Positions 25,069-34,482 of a stretch of 64,000 nucleotides of DNA are shown piece by piece (positions within the stretch are counted from its first letter, which is position 1; every line of letters begins with the position of its first letter). Below the pieces are notes generated by a model, which did no database searches, was not told the DNA's origin, and saw nothing but the letters and a program-made list of their open reading frames with translations. The stretch comes from Caproiciproducens sp. CPB-2 (GTDB taxonomy: Bacteria > Bacillota > Clostridia > Oscillospirales > Acutalibacteraceae): contig NZ_CP142860.1 of NCBI RefSeq assembly GCF_036287215.1, positions 2,356,001 to 2,420,000 on the forward strand, in the 5' to 3' direction. Made by a program: the position numbers and the translations under genes.

Positions 25069-25437
25069 TTAGAAAAAAACGGCCTTCACGATCAGCCAGA
25101 GAATGATCAGCCAAATTCCCGCAATGGGTATGGCATAATACCATTTCTTCGGTTTCCCGCTCTGCCACATACCTTCCGCTTCTTTTCGGTATTGCTCAAA
25201 GATTGTATCGGGAATCAATTTTATCGTAAGGGAAATCAATGCCGGCAGCAGAATAACATCGTCCAAGTAACCGAGAACCGGTATGAAATCAGGGATCAGA
25301 TCAATCGGTGACAACGCATATACCACTGTTATACAGGCAAAAATCCTGGCTGCAACCGGCGTATCGCTGCTTTTCAAACTTAAAAATACTGCGGGAATAT
25401 CCGTTTTTAACTCCTTTGCTTTTTCCTTCAGATTCAT
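25069..25437 (-). CDS. YkvA family (DUF1232) membrane protein
   Basis: 122 residues when started at the ATG at 25437, which follows GGGGAG; a longer frame to 25470 lacks such a site. The DUF1232 core 'ARIFACITVVYALSPIDLIPDFIPVLGYLDD' is clear, followed by a C-terminal membrane segment. The function of the family is unknown. The gene stands alone on the minus strand beside other small membrane-protein genes. Confidence 0.9.
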   Translation of the reverse strand: MNLKEKAKELKTDIPAVFLSLKSSDTPVAARIFACITVVYALSPIDLIPDFIPVLGYLDDVILLPALISLTIKLIPDTIFEQYRKEAEGMWQSGKPKKWYYAIPIAGIWLIILWLIVKAVFF

Positions 25438-25535
25438 TGTATTGCTCCCCACAAATTTCTTTATCTTCATGTCTTATCCATTCGGCAGCGTTCAAGAGCC
25501 TATTCTTATGCTGGTATAAATCATGCAGCAGAGTA

Positions 25536-26054
25536 TTACAAAAGCCAGAACCCGATGATACCGGTCAGGAGGCTAAACACCATACCGGCAATCACGTCTT
25601 CGGGAAAATGGATGCCGGCAAGGGGCCGGATAACGGCGATCAGCAGTGCAATCACCAACATTGCAATCCCGATGGGAAGCCAGATATACCAACAGGCAAC
25701 CGCTATAATGGTTACGGAAGCTACATGCCGGCTCGGAAAAGACTGCCCTTTCTTTTCGCGGGGGATCAGCGGCTCTATCTCCAGTTTTTCATACGGCCGC
25801 GGCCGATTCCAGAGCTTTCGCATCACGGTCACGGCGCCGAAAGCGAAAGCCGGTATCAGCAGCACCTTAAAAAAGCGCTCATCCCTCCGGACGGCCAACA
25901 CCGCCAGCAGGGCGGGATACACGCAGTAAACAATTCGCGGCAGCCAGAGGTTCAATCGCTTCATACTGCTTAGCAATACCGGGTGAAGGAAAAACCATTG
26001 TCTGATTTTGTCATATCCTTCCTTATTCAATAAAAATATCCTTTCTGCGATCAT
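25536..26054 (-). CDS. PAP2 family membrane phosphatase
   Basis: 172 residues with five or six hydrophobic helices and all three phosphatase motifs: 'KLWNRPRPYE', 'SFPSRHVASV' and 'AGIHFPEDVIAG'. Members dephosphorylate lipid phosphates such as undecaprenyl pyrophosphate or phosphatidylglycerol phosphate at the outer membrane face. The ribosome site is weak. It is a single gene; which lipid it uses is unknown. Confidence 0.92.
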   Translation of the reverse strand: MIAERIFLLNKEGYDKIRQWFFLHPVLLSSMKRLNLWLPRIVYCVYPALLAVLAVRRDERFFKVLLIPAFAFGAVTVMRKLWNRPRPYEKLEIEPLIPREKKGQSFPSRHVASVTIIAVACWYIWLPIGIAMLVIALLIAVIRPLAGIHFPEDVIAGMVFSLLTGIIGFWLL

Positions 26055-26215
26055 GGCTCAATTTATTTCACAAACCAGAATGATAAACGGAACGCGGATT
26101 TTATGTGTTTTGCATTCACTTTTAAGGGTTGATGCCCTGATGAAAGAATTCCTTCGAATCGATAATTTTTGAATTGCTGAGCAAACTAATCAAAAACAGC
26201 AAAGGAGGAACTCAA

Positions 26216-26521
26216 GTGGAACAAAATCAGGAGCAGAATACGCTTGCCCGGAACACGCTGGACAATATTCCATCGCCCGCGCCCAACGCCCGCAGCATCA
26301 CCGGGCTGGTAAAAGAAAGCGGCAGAGTGACCGGTTACCAGCTTTCAGACAACACGGTCCTGGATAAAGCGCAGGCCGTTCAATTGGCCAGACAGGGCGG
26401 AATAGCCGGCGTGGGGATCGCCCACCGGGGCGACACCGAATATCTCAAGTCGATTCCCGACGGCAGCGACGGCAACAATCTGAGCAATTTACCTTCCATT
26501 TCCCGTTCTGAACAGTCATAA
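26216..26521 (+). CDS. DUF3892 domain protein
   Basis: 101 residues from the GTG at 26216, nine bases after AAAGGAGG. The DUF3892 core is visible in 'ITGLVKESGRVTGYQLSDN' and 'AVQLARQGGIAGVGIA...GTEYLKSIPDG'-type sequence (here GDTEYLKSIPDG). These are small cytoplasmic proteins of unknown function, common in spore-forming Clostridia. Confidence 0.9.
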   Translation: MEQNQEQNTLARNTLDNIPSPAPNARSITGLVKESGRVTGYQLSDNTVLDKAQAVQLARQGGIAGVGIAHRGDTEYLKSIPDGSDGNNLSNLPSISRSEQS

Positions 26522-26643
26522 GCAGGCGGCATGGCGATTGTTCCGAGCTGCCCGCAACCGATTTTTTCATGTTTTCCGATAGCATGACAACCATCCATTT
26601 TTATCAATCCTATTATACTTCCGGGAATATTACAATTCAATAA

Positions 26644-26684
26644 AAAGAACGCAAATGCTTGAAAGGCAGGTGCGTTCTTTTGTT
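26644..26684 (+). terminator. Intrinsic terminator
   Basis: Arms AAAGAACGCA/TGCGTTCTTT with a 17-base loop, followed by TGTTATTT. It lies 120 bases after the DUF3892 gene. Confidence 0.75.
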
Positions 26685-26998
26685 ATTTGGGAGTAAAGTT
26701 CTGAAAACGCAAGATTTCTGCGGACTTCTGTATTTTCTTTTCATGCATTTTGTGTCACCGAAAGGTACAAAAAATACTCTTTATGGAAATATGGATACCG
26801 GAGAGCAGCAGAAAAGAGCTTTAAATTGGTATTTAACTGTTTCAGTGATAAAAAGTCTCTTGACAAAAAGGAGAAAATCTTTTATCCTTATTGCAACCCT
26901 ATTTCATATAATAACTATATGATAAGTATGCTTTATCGGATAAAAGCATACGGCAAGCTTATGAAACAGGGATAAGATTTTTGGAAAGGAAGTTACTT
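26685..26998. other. AT-rich leader region of the amino acid transporter operon
   Basis: No convincing gene; an 87-codon frame here has no ribosome site. The hairpin-like sequence GTATGCTTTATCGGATAAAAGCATAC at about 26926-26951 (arms GTATGCTTTATC/GATAAAAGCATAC, near-perfect) lies just before the leader peptide and could be an operator or part of an attenuator. Confidence 0.5.
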
Positions 26999-27082
26999 AT
27001 GAACTGCTTGAAGGGAAAAATGATTCGCTGCATCCATCGCCATACGCGAATGTGTAAAGGGTGCAGCCGCTGTTATATCTGA
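26999..27082 (+). CDS. Cysteine-rich leader peptide, 27 residues
   Basis: The ATG at 26999 follows GGAAAGGAAG and gives a 27-residue peptide with five Cys (positions 3, 11, 19, 22, 25) plus several His and Arg, ending 'CKGCSRCYI'. It ends 48 bases before the substrate-binding lipoprotein gene of an amino acid ABC transporter. Five cysteine codons in so short a frame, placed in an operon leader, suggest ribosome stalling on low Cys-tRNA (attenuation), or a metal-binding micropeptide. I do not recognise a named family. Confidence 0.55.
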   Translation: MNCLKGKMIRCIHRHTRMCKGCSRCYI

Positions 27083-27130
27083 AAATAGATTCCATGTTTT
27101 TATACTTAAAAAATGAAAGAGGTTTTACAT

Positions 27131-28033
27131 ATGAAAAAGGGCGCAAAATCAATTTCTCTCTTCCTGGCTACTCTTCTGCTTCTGCTGACCGCCGCCTGCG
27201 CAAATACCGCGGCACCCTCTGCGGCCGGTTCGGCGGCGGATACGTCCGCATCTTCCGCCGCCGCGTCATCGGCTTCTTCCGATTCCGGTACCAAGGTGGA
27301 AACCGTGATCGTTGGGACAGAAGGGGCCTACCCTCCGTTCAACTATGTGGATGCGGACGGTACCGTTGACGGATACGACATGGCGGTTGTCCGCGCGCTG
27401 GACGAACTGATCCCCGAAGTGGAATTCAAATTTCAGCCTACGGCGTGGGATTCTATTTTTGTCGCGCTGGAATCCGGGAAATTCGATATGATTGCAAGTC
27501 AAATTGCCAAAAACCCATCCAGAGAAGAAAAATATCAATTTTCGGAGCTCCCCTATTCTTATTCCGCAAGCTCCATTATCTATAAAGGCGGCCGCACGGA
27601 CATTCATTCTCTGAAAGACCTTCATGGAAAAACGGTAGCGGCGGGCGTCGGTTCCAACAACACGACCTGGCTGGAGGACTACAACAAGAAAAACAATAAC
27701 GCGATCAAGCTGAAATATTACGACGGGGATGTTACCCTGATGCTTCAGGACATTATTTCCGGCCGTGTGGACGCCACCATCAACAGCGAGGTAACCACAA
27801 AGCTGATCGCTGAAAAGCAGGGGCTTGACCTGGGTTACGCATTGGCGCCGGAACTGGGAGTAAAACCGGAATTCTTCCTTTTCTCCAAAAACGAAAAGGG
27901 AACCGAATATAAAAAATTGATCGATAAGGCGCTGAAAACCCTGACCGACAACGGCGGGCTTGTTGAAATCTCCAAAAAGTATCTTGGCGAAGACTATTCA
28001 ACGGAAAAAGCCATTACCGACCGGAAATCTTAA
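27131..28033 (+). CDS. Polar amino acid ABC transporter, substrate-binding lipoprotein
   Basis: 300 residues from the ATG at 27131 after GAGG. It has a lipoprotein signal with lipobox 'LTAAC' (C23), an Ala/Ser linker, then a SBP_bac_3 domain: 'VIVGTEGAYPPFNYVDADGTVDGYDMAV', 'FDMIASQIAKNPSREEKYQFSEPY'-like region (here 'FSELPYS'), 'LKDLHGKTVAAGVGSNN' and 'GRVDATINSE'. It captures an amino acid outside the membrane for the permease and ATPase that follow. The Cys-rich leader and nearby sulfur-relevant enzyme type make cystine a reasonable guess, but other polar amino acids are possible. Confidence 0.9.
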   Translation: MKKGAKSISLFLATLLLLLTAACANTAAPSAAGSAADTSASSAAASSASSDSGTKVETVIVGTEGAYPPFNYVDADGTVDGYDMAVVRALDELIPEVEFKFQPTAWDSIFVALESGKFDMIASQIAKNPSREEKYQFSELPYSYSASSIIYKGGRTDIHSLKDLHGKTVAAGVGSNNTTWLEDYNKKNNNAIKLKYYDGDVTLMLQDIISGRVDATINSEVTTKLIAEKQGLDLGYALAPELGVKPEFFLFSKNEKGTEYKKLIDKALKTLTDNGGLVEISKKYLGEDYSTEKAITDRKS

Positions 28034-28046
28034 TTTCAGATACAGG

Positions 28047-28096
28047 CGGCAGAAGGAATACGGCGTAAACGGTCCGCGTTTCTTCTGCCGGTCTTT
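28047..28096 (+). terminator. Hairpin between binding-protein and permease genes
   Basis: Arms CGGCAGAAG/CTTCTGCCG are followed by GTCTTTTC. A leaky terminator here would lower permease and ATPase expression relative to the binding protein, a common arrangement in such operons. Confidence 0.6.
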
Positions 28097-28144
28097 TCAA
28101 TCAAAAGGAAATTGGCAAAGATCTGCAAGGAGACTTGACTGTCT

Positions 28145-28861
28145 ATGAATAAATTATTTGACCCCGGATTTATGATTTCCACCGTGCCTGAAATTGTGTC
28201 CTATCTGCCGGTTACCCTCGGGCTTGCCGTGGTTTCCTCCCTGATCGGACTGATGATCGCGCTGGGGATCGCCCTGATCCGCTATTTTTATATCCGCGTT
28301 CTGGAGCCGATCAGCAAAATCTATGTATCTTTTATCCGCGGAACCCCCACGCTGGTCCAGCTCTTCCTCGTGTATTACGGAACACCGATCCTTCTTCGGG
28401 CGATGAACGAGCAGTTCCAGTGGAATCTGAATGTCGACGGGATCCCGACCCTGATTTTCGGCGTCGTGGCGTTTTCCTTTAATTCCGGCGCGTATATGTC
28501 CGAAACCATCCGGAGCGCCATGCTCTCGGTCGATTCCGGACAGCTGGAAGCATGCTACAGCGTCAACATGACCACGCGGCAGGCGATGGTCCGCATCATC
28601 ATCCCGCAGGCGTTCAAGGTCGCGCTTCCCCCGCTGGGGAATTCTTTTATCTCCATGGTAAAGGAAACGTCGCTGGCATTCAGCATTTCCATTGTGGATA
28701 TCATGGCGGAGGCCAAGCTGATCGGCGCCCGCTCCTTCCGCTTCTTTGAAATTTACATTGTGGTATCGCTGATTTACTGGGCGTGCTGCTTTGTAATTGA
28801 GCGGATTCTGTGGATAATCGAACGGTATGTAAGACGATATGAAAGAGATGTGGCCCGATGA
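28145..28861 (+). CDS. Polar amino acid ABC transporter permease
   Basis: 238 residues after AAGGAG, with about five membrane helices and the His/Glu/Gln/Arg-permease signature: '[18 protein letters not shown]' and the EAA loop '[24 protein letters not shown]'. It forms the membrane channel, probably as a homodimer. Its stop overlaps the ATPase start (ATGA). Confidence 0.95.
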   Translation: MNKLFDPGFMISTVPEIVSYLPVTLGLAVVSSLIGLMIALGIALIRYFYIRVLEPISKIYVSFIRGTPTLVQLFLVYYGTPILLRAMNEQFQWNLNVDGIPTLIFGVVAFSFNSGAYMSETIRSAMLSVDSGQLEACYSVNMTTRQAMVRIIIPQAFKVALPPLGNSFISMVKETSLAFSISIVDIMAEAKLIGARSFRFFEIYIVVSLIYWACCFVIERILWIIERYVRRYERDVAR

Positions 28862-29598
28862 TACAGATTGAAAATCTTAAAAAAGCCTACGGCACCAACC
28901 AGGTGCTTCGCGGGGTCAGCCTCCGGATTGAAAAAGGGGAAATCGTGACGGTGATCGGCCCCAGCGGCGCGGGAAAAACGACGCTGCTGAGGATGCTCAA
29001 CTGGCTGGAACTGCCGGACGAAGGCACCATCCGGATTGCGGACGCCGTTATTGATGCGAAAAACCCGACCAAAAAAGGGATTTACCGCCTTCGCGCGCAA
29101 AGCTCCATGGTGTTTCAGCATTACAACCTTTTCCACAATAAAACAGTCCTGGAAAATGTTACGGAAAGCCTGATCTATGTGAAAAAGCTTCCGAAAAAGG
29201 AAGCGGACGAAATCGGGATGGAGCTTCTGCGCAAGGTCGGCCTGCAGGAAAAGCACGACCAATATCCTTCCCGGCTTTCCGGGGGGCAGCAGCAGCGGGT
29301 GGGTATTGCGCGCGCGCTCGCCGTGGGCCCCAAGGTGATGCTGTTCGACGAACCGACCAGTGCGCTGGACCCGGAATGGGTCGGCGAGGTTTTGGCGGTC
29401 ATGAACCAGATCGCGTCGGAAGGGATGACGATGATGGTGGTTTCGCACGAAATGCGTTTCGCGCGGAGCGTATCCAACCGCGTTCTGTTTTTCGATGAAG
29501 GCGTGATTCAGGAGGATGGCACTCCCGAACAGATCTTCCGCAACCCGCAAAACGAACGGACAAAGCAGTTTTTGTCACAGGCCTGCCTTGACGGCTGA
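28858..29598 (+). CDS. Polar amino acid ABC transporter ATP-binding protein
   Basis: 246 residues. Walker A is '[12 protein letters not shown]', the Q-loop is in '[10 protein letters not shown]', the signature is '[15 protein letters not shown]', Walker B is '[14 protein letters not shown]' and the H-loop is 'MVVSHEM'. It has the GlnQ/TcyC architecture. It is coupled to the permease by a four-base overlap and ends the transporter part of the operon before the terminator-like hairpin at 29638. Confidence 0.96.
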   Translation: MIQIENLKKAYGTNQVLRGVSLRIEKGEIVTVIGPSGAGKTTLLRMLNWLELPDEGTIRIADAVIDAKNPTKKGIYRLRAQSSMVFQHYNLFHNKTVLENVTESLIYVKKLPKKEADEIGMELLRKVGLQEKHDQYPSRLSGGQQQRVGIARALAVGPKVMLFDEPTSALDPEWVGEVLAVMNQIASEGMTMMVVSHEMRFARSVSNRVLFFDEGVIQEDGTPEQIFRNPQNERTKQFLSQACLDG

Positions 29599-29637
29599 AA
29601 AGACGGAAACCGGACAGCGATATGACAGAATGATTTT

Positions 29638-29672
29638 AAAAGCCTGTAGGAAAATCTCCTATCGGCTTTTTA
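29638..29672 (+). terminator. Terminator between ABC transporter and M20 hydrolase
   Basis: The outer stem AAAGCC/GGCTTT and inner stem TAGGA/TCCTA are followed by TTTTAT. Read-through to the downstream hydrolase is possible since no promoter is obvious. Confidence 0.7.
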
Positions 29673-29706
29673 TATAGGAAAGCAAAGATTCGGGAAAGGA
29701 AGAAAT

Positions 29707-30861
29707 ATGGACGAAAAGACATTACAGAATACGCTGGAAGAGCATTTTTCGTGGCTCCACCGCCACCCCGAAACGGCGCTCAGGGAATTTGAAACCACGG
29801 CGTATATCAAACGGATTCTGACGGAAAACAGCGTGAAAATTTTGGACAGCGGACTGCAAACCGGCCTTGTCGCCGTCCTTCGGGGAAAAAAAGAGAAGCC
29901 CGTAGTGGCGCTGCGCTGCGACATCGACGCTCTTCCGATCGAAGAGGCGGCGGATGTTCCGTACCGGTCTGAAAACCCGGGAAAAATGCACGCCTGCGGG
30001 CATGATTTCCATACAACGGCGATGCTGGGGGCCGCCCTGCTCCTGAAACAGAAGGAGGCGGATCTGGAGGGTACCGTAAAGCTTCTGTTCCAGCCCGCGG
30101 AGGAAGCGGAGCACGGAGCGGAGCATGTCCTGAAAACGGGAGCTCTGGACGACGTGGAGGAAATCTACGGACTGCATGTGGCGGCGGGCCTGCCGGCCGG
30201 TACGGTTGCGGTGACGGCCGGGGCCGACCATGCGGCGGTCGACCGGTTTGTTGTGGATGTAACGGGTCTGGGCGGCCACGCGGCTCACCCGGAGCTGGTC
30301 ATTGATCCGATCCTCGCGGCTTCCCAGCTGACCGGCGCTTTTCAGACTATCGTGAGCCGCAGTCTTTCCGCGTTCGACCGCGCCGTCATCAGCGTAACCA
30401 GAGTGGAAGCGGGCAGCACGTGGAATGTGATCCCGTCCTCCGCCCAGCTGGAAGGAACCGTCCGGACGCTGGACAAAGCCATCCGGCAAAAGATCGTCCG
30501 CCGGATGAAGGAAATCTGCGAGGGAATCGCGACGGTATCCGGCGCGTCCGTCCGGTTTCACTGGTACCCCGGCTGTCCCGCCACAAACAACGACGCAGAG
30601 CTGGCGGCTTTTGTAAAAGACACCGCACAGGCTCTGGGACTGCGCACACAGGAGGCGGTCCCCTCCATGGGAGGCGAGGATTTTTCCTGCTATCAGGAAA
30701 AAATCAGAGGGGCGTTCTGGATGATCGGGGTGGGCGATACCGCCCCGCTGCACAATCCTTCGTTCAAAGCGGACCGGAGCGGGCTGACGGGCGCGGCAAA
30801 GCTGCTTTCCGCCCTTGGGGAAAGGGCGCTTACAAGAATCAACAGCGGAGAGGACAGGTAA
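29707..30861 (+). CDS. M20 family amidohydrolase/aminoacylase
   Basis: 384 residues after GGAAAGGAAG. The M20D zinc-site motifs are visible: 'RCDIDALPIEE', 'HACGHDFHTTAMLG' and 'FQPAEEAEHGAEHV', and 'GGEDFSCY' near the C-terminus, with a central dimerisation domain. Such enzymes remove acyl groups from N-acyl amino acids or cleave small amides in the cytoplasm. The start of the next gene follows the stop after one base, so the two are coupled. With the transporter it suggests use of an imported N-acylated amino acid. Confidence 0.93.
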   Translation: MDEKTLQNTLEEHFSWLHRHPETALREFETTAYIKRILTENSVKILDSGLQTGLVAVLRGKKEKPVVALRCDIDALPIEEAADVPYRSENPGKMHACGHDFHTTAMLGAALLLKQKEADLEGTVKLLFQPAEEAEHGAEHVLKTGALDDVEEIYGLHVAAGLPAGTVAVTAGADHAAVDRFVVDVTGLGGHAAHPELVIDPILAASQLTGAFQTIVSRSLSAFDRAVISVTRVEAGSTWNVIPSSAQLEGTVRTLDKAIRQKIVRRMKEICEGIATVSGASVRFHWYPGCPATNNDAELAAFVKDTAQALGLRTQEAVPSMGGEDFSCYQEKIRGAFWMIGVGDTAPLHNPSFKADRSGLTGAAKLLSALGERALTRINSGEDR

Positions 30862-30862
30862 C

Positions 30863-32497
30863 ATGGGAAAGATTTTTTATCCTGATTTTTTTAACGACGT
30901 ATTCGGGCCGATTATGCAGCCCGGTTCCAGCGGAAGCTTCGCGGGCACCAGCCGGGTGGGACGGATCGCCCGTCATACGCTGCTCAGTGAACCGAAACGG
31001 GTGCGCATCCTGTTCAATCCCGGCGACCACCATATGCTGAATCTGGGAAATATGATGGACGACCGGGGCTATTTGGGCGGCCTGCAGGATTTTGCCACGG
31101 ACGACGTGCGTCTGTTTTCCGCGCACGAGCTTGCCCGGGAAAAAAAGATATCGTATGAATTCGGGGAGCTGGAAGCGGATAACGCATATCCCGGAAGCGT
31201 TCACTTCGAGCTGACGGGAACCGGCGGGGACACCGCTTCCCTCACCGCAAAATCAGTCGGCGGCGGCATGGTGGCGACCTATGAAATTTCCGGCTTCCCC
31301 ATTCATTGGCGGGCGGATACCTTCGGCGTGCTGCTGCAAAACGCCGGGCAGGACATTCCGGAGGAACAGCTGCGCGGCTTTGAGCAAAGCGCGGGGGAAG
31401 CTTTTCTTACTTCGGAACGCATCGCCCGTAAGGACGGCGCGAGCGCCGCATTCCTTGAGCTCTCCGAAAACCCGGAGCCCGGCGAGCTGCTGCGGCATTT
31501 CGGCCCCGGCACACAGGTCCGGGTATTCCCCGCCCTTCTTCCGGTCGTCACCAACGCGAAAAGAAAGCCGCAGCTTTTTAAAACAGTGGAGGAATGGCGC
31601 CGGGTGGCGGAACAGCGGGGAATTTCCTTTGTTCAGGCCGCCATTGAATACGAAAAGGATTTTTCCGGATGGACGGATGAAACCATCTGGCAGTATTTTG
31701 AAAATATCGCGGATATTTTAAACCACCAGATCCATGCGCTGGAGACCATCGGCTACGACAATGCAAAGGACACTCCGATGCTGCCTATTTACGGCAGGCA
31801 GTGGAATACATACATGCAGAACCATCAGACGCTGTCGGACCCGATTACACGCCATATTCTGGTACACGCCTTTTCGACCAACGCAAAGCTGCCGGGCGTA
31901 CGGATTGTACCCGGCCCCATGGGAACCGGAGGAGGATACCTGTTTTCCGCTTTGGACGCCGTGCGGGAGGCAAGAGGTTTTTCCCACCGGAAGATGATCG
32001 AGGGACTGGTCGTGGCGGCGGGGCTGGGCGCTTTGGCCTATACGCACACCAACGCGACCGGCGAGGTCGGCTGTGTCGGAGAGTCCGGGGTCTGCTGCGC
32101 AATGGCGTCCGGCGCGGTCACCTGGATGGCGGGGGGCGACGGAAAACAGGTCGAGCATGCCGCATCCATGGCGCTGCAGGCCAACCTTGGAATCCCCTGC
32201 GACCCCATTCCCGGCGGCCTTGAATTTCCCTGCATCACGCGGACGATTCGCGCAGCGGTGACCGCGCCCCTTTACGCGGATCTGGCACTCAGCGGAATCG
32301 ACCCTCTCGTTCCCTATCACGAAGTGCTGGGAGCGATTGAAAAGAATTTCCGCAGCAGCAGGCCGGGGGAGCTTTGCGGCCCTCTCTGCGGAATCAACTG
32401 CACGCCCACGGCGGGCCGCTGCAAGGCTTTTCTTCAGAACGAGGTCATGGGAGACAAAATCAAATTTGAAGCGGAAGAGACCAAAGCCGGCCGATAA
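30863..32497 (+). CDS. Fe-S-dependent L-serine dehydratase-type enzyme, single chain
   Basis: 544 residues from the ATG at 30863. The C-terminal half is an SDH-alpha domain ('GPMGTGGGYLFSAL', 'GEVGCVGESGVCCAMASGA', with later Cys in 'LCGPLCGINC' and 'AGRC' for a [4Fe-4S] cluster). The N-terminal half is beta-chain-like ('PSGSSGSFAGTSRVGR'-type region). It should deaminate L-serine to pyruvate or desulfurate L-cysteine, since both reactions occur on this fold. The operon order importer, amidohydrolase, dehydratase suggests stepwise breakdown of an imported amino acid derivative. Confidence 0.82.
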   Translation: MGKIFYPDFFNDVFGPIMQPGSSGSFAGTSRVGRIARHTLLSEPKRVRILFNPGDHHMLNLGNMMDDRGYLGGLQDFATDDVRLFSAHELAREKKISYEFGELEADNAYPGSVHFELTGTGGDTASLTAKSVGGGMVATYEISGFPIHWRADTFGVLLQNAGQDIPEEQLRGFEQSAGEAFLTSERIARKDGASAAFLELSENPEPGELLRHFGPGTQVRVFPALLPVVTNAKRKPQLFKTVEEWRRVAEQRGISFVQAAIEYEKDFSGWTDETIWQYFENIADILNHQIHALETIGYDNAKDTPMLPIYGRQWNTYMQNHQTLSDPITRHILVHAFSTNAKLPGVRIVPGPMGTGGGYLFSALDAVREARGFSHRKMIEGLVVAAGLGALAYTHTNATGEVGCVGESGVCCAMASGAVTWMAGGDGKQVEHAASMALQANLGIPCDPIPGGLEFPCITRTIRAAVTAPLYADLALSGIDPLVPYHEVLGAIEKNFRSSRPGELCGPLCGINCTPTAGRCKAFLQNEVMGDKIKFEAEETKAGR

Positions 32498-32522
32498 AGC
32501 CAAAAAATCCCACCGGCTTTTT
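32483..32522 (+). terminator. Terminator overlapping the dehydratase stop
   Basis: Arms AAAGCCGG/CCGGCTTT with TTTT following; the left arm includes the last codons of the gene. Confidence 0.75.
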
Positions 32523-32555
32523 CGGGGACTTCCCATGCGGGCAAAACCTTATCGT

Positions 32556-32598
32556 ACAAAAACGGCTGGCATTCCGGTTCGCGGAAGGTCAGCCGTTT
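32556..32598 (-). terminator. Terminator of citrate synthase gene
   Basis: On the minus strand AAACGGCTG and CAGCCGTTT enclose 21 bases and are followed by TTGT. It lies 33 bases after the citrate synthase stop. Confidence 0.8.
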
Positions 32599-32630
32599 GA
32601 ATTTCTCAGGATTTATCCGTAAATAAGCGC

Positions 32631-34007
32631 TTATCTTTCGTGGAGGGGAACATACTCCCTGTGGGCGGAGATGCTCTTGTACGCGGGGCGGATGATCTTG
32701 CCGACGTTGATCAGCTCTTCCAGTAAATGCGCGCTCCATCCGGAGATACGCGCCATGGCGAAAACGGGGGTGAAAAGCTCCGGCGGCAGGCCGAGCATAT
32801 GGTAGACGAACCCGCTGTAAAAGTCAATGTTCGCGCTGACGCCCTTATAGGTTTTGCGCTCGCGCCCGATCACCTCCGGCGCCAGCCGCTCAACCAGAGA
32901 ATAGAGCTTGTATTCCTTGGTAAGGCCCTTTTCTTCGGAAAGGCTCCTGACAAACTTCTTGAAAATATTCGCGCGCGGGTCGGAAAGGGAATAAACCGCA
33001 TGGCCCATCCCGTAAATCAGGCCGGCCCGGTCAAACGCCTGCTTATTCAGCAGCCTGCTCAGGTAGTCGGCTACCTTGTCCTCGTCCTCCCAGTCGTCGA
33101 TATTCTGCTTCATATCCTCAAACATCATCACGACCTTGATGTTTGCGCCGCCGTGCTTCGGTCCCTTGAGCGAACTGAGCGCCGCCGCAATGACCGAGTA
33201 GGCGTCCGTACCGGAGGACGCGACCACATGGGTGGTAAAGCTGGAATTGTTGCCGCCGCCGTGCTCGGCGTGCAGAACAAGCGCAAGGTCAAGGATGCGG
33301 GCTTCCAAGGCGGTGTATTGATTGTCGATTCGAAGCATGTACAGAATATTTTCCGCCATGGAGAGCTCCTGCTTGGGCGCATGGATAAAGAAGCTGTAGT
33401 TCGGGTCCATGTCGTGGGCGTAGGCCTGATAGCCGTAAACCGCGAGCTGCGGGAAAAGCGCGATCATTTCCAGGCACTGGCGCAGCACATTCGGCAGCGA
33501 GGTATCGTTCGGCCTTTCATCGTAGGCGTAAAGAGTGAGGACGCTTCTCGCCAGCGTATTCATCATATCGAACGACGGTGCTTTCATAATAATGTCGCGC
33601 ACAAAGTTGGTGGGCAGGGTTCTGTATTTGGAAAGGAGCCTTTTGAATTCCTGCAGCCTGCCCTCTTCCGGCAGTTCGCCGAACAGGAGCAGATAGGTCG
33701 TCTCCTCAAATCCGAAGCGGTTTTCCGCGATAAAGCCGCGCACAATATCCTGAATATTGATGCCGCGGTAATACAGCTCCCCTTCGCAGGGCACGCTTTT
33801 GCCGTCGACTTCCTTCGAAGAAATGATATCCGATATTTCGGTTAAACCGGTCAGGACGCCTTTTCCGTTAATATCGCGCAGGCCGCGCTTCACGTCGTAC
33901 TGGGCAAACAGGGAGGGTTTGATCGTACTGTGGCTTTTACAAAGGTCCGTCAGCTCCAGAATTTCGGGAGTTACCGTGAAAAAATCTGCGTTTGCCTTTT
34001 TCTCCAT
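32631..34007 (-). CDS. Citrate synthase (citrate/2-methylcitrate synthase family)
   Basis: 458 residues after AAGGAG. It has catalytic His motifs 'HAEHGGGNNSSFTTHVV' and 'GLIYGMGHAVYSLSDPR', and the N-terminal 'LYYRGINIQDIV' region. It condenses oxaloacetate and acetyl-CoA. It stands alone without aconitase or isocitrate dehydrogenase neighbours, so it probably serves glutamate synthesis in an incomplete TCA cycle. An upstream MarR gene in the same direction, 31 bases away, may be in the same transcript. Confidence 0.93.
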   Translation of the reverse strand: MEKKANADFFTVTPEILELTDLCKSHSTIKPSLFAQYDVKRGLRDINGKGVLTGLTEISDIISSKEVDGKSVPCEGELYYRGINIQDIVRGFIAENRFGFEETTYLLLFGELPEEGRLQEFKRLLSKYRTLPTNFVRDIIMKAPSFDMMNTLARSVLTLYAYDERPNDTSLPNVLRQCLEMIALFPQLAVYGYQAYAHDMDPNYSFFIHAPKQELSMAENILYMLRIDNQYTALEARILDLALVLHAEHGGGNNSSFTTHVVASSGTDAYSVIAAALSSLKGPKHGGANIKVVMMFEDMKQNIDDWEDEDKVADYLSRLLNKQAFDRAGLIYGMGHAVYSLSDPRANIFKKFVRSLSEEKGLTKEYKLYSLVERLAPEVIGRERKTYKGVSANIDFYSGFVYHMLGLPPELFTPVFAMARISGWSAHLLEELINVGKIIRPAYKSISAHREYVPLHER

Positions 34008-34038
34008 GTTTCATATCTCCTTTTCTTTACATTATACG

Positions 34039-34482
34039 CTATTCCTTTTGGGGAATTTTGGTGAGAATTCTGTTAACAATGCGAACCGCGGCGCTAAAAT
34101 CCTTATAATCCGCTTCGCTGAAGCCATCCATAGCCGATTTCAGCGCTTCGTCAAATTTTTCGCGTCCGTTGTGGATTTCCCTTGCGGTGGTTTCCGAAAC
34201 GGAAATCCGTATTTTTCGTCTGTCCTTTGCGTCCAGGCTCCGCACAATATGGCCTTCCTCATACAGCTTTTCGATCATGCGGCTCATCTGCTGGCGCGGC
34301 GTATGCAGGCTGGCGGCCAGCTCGCTCATCGTCATCGGCCCGCTGGCGCACAAAACGCACAGCGCGTTCAACTGCAGACTTGTGAATTTTCCCCTGAAAC
34401 GATCTTCAAAAGGCTTTGTCAACGCCCTGTGGACACAAACCAGAAAATGAAAAAGGTCTTCATCGGCCTGCTGATTCGCCAT
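34039..34482 (-). CDS. MarR family transcriptional regulator
   Basis: 147 residues from the ATG at 34482 after AAGGG; longer starts at 34509 and 34521 lack good sites. It has a winged helix-turn-helix with 'PMTMSELAASLHTPRQQMSRMIEKLYEEGHIVRSLDAKDRRKIRISVS'-type layout (recognition helix 'RQQMSRMIEKL', wing with DRRK). It probably regulates its own operon with citrate synthase. The effector is unknown. Confidence 0.92.
   Translation of the reverse strand: MANQQADEDLFHFLVCVHRALTKPFEDRFRGKFTSLQLNALCVLCASGPMTMSELAASLHTPRQQMSRMIEKLYEEGHIVRSLDAKDRRKIRISVSETTAREIHNGREKFDEALKSAMDGFSEADYKDFSAAVRIVNRILTKIPQKE

Noticed and set aside
26659..26922. 87-codon plus-strand frame
   Set aside because: It overlaps a terminator, has no ribosome site and an improbable composition; treated as non-coding leader.
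29722..30864. 380-codon minus-strand frame opposite the M20 hydrolase
   Set aside because: Antisense shadow. The plus strand shows all zinc-binding motifs.
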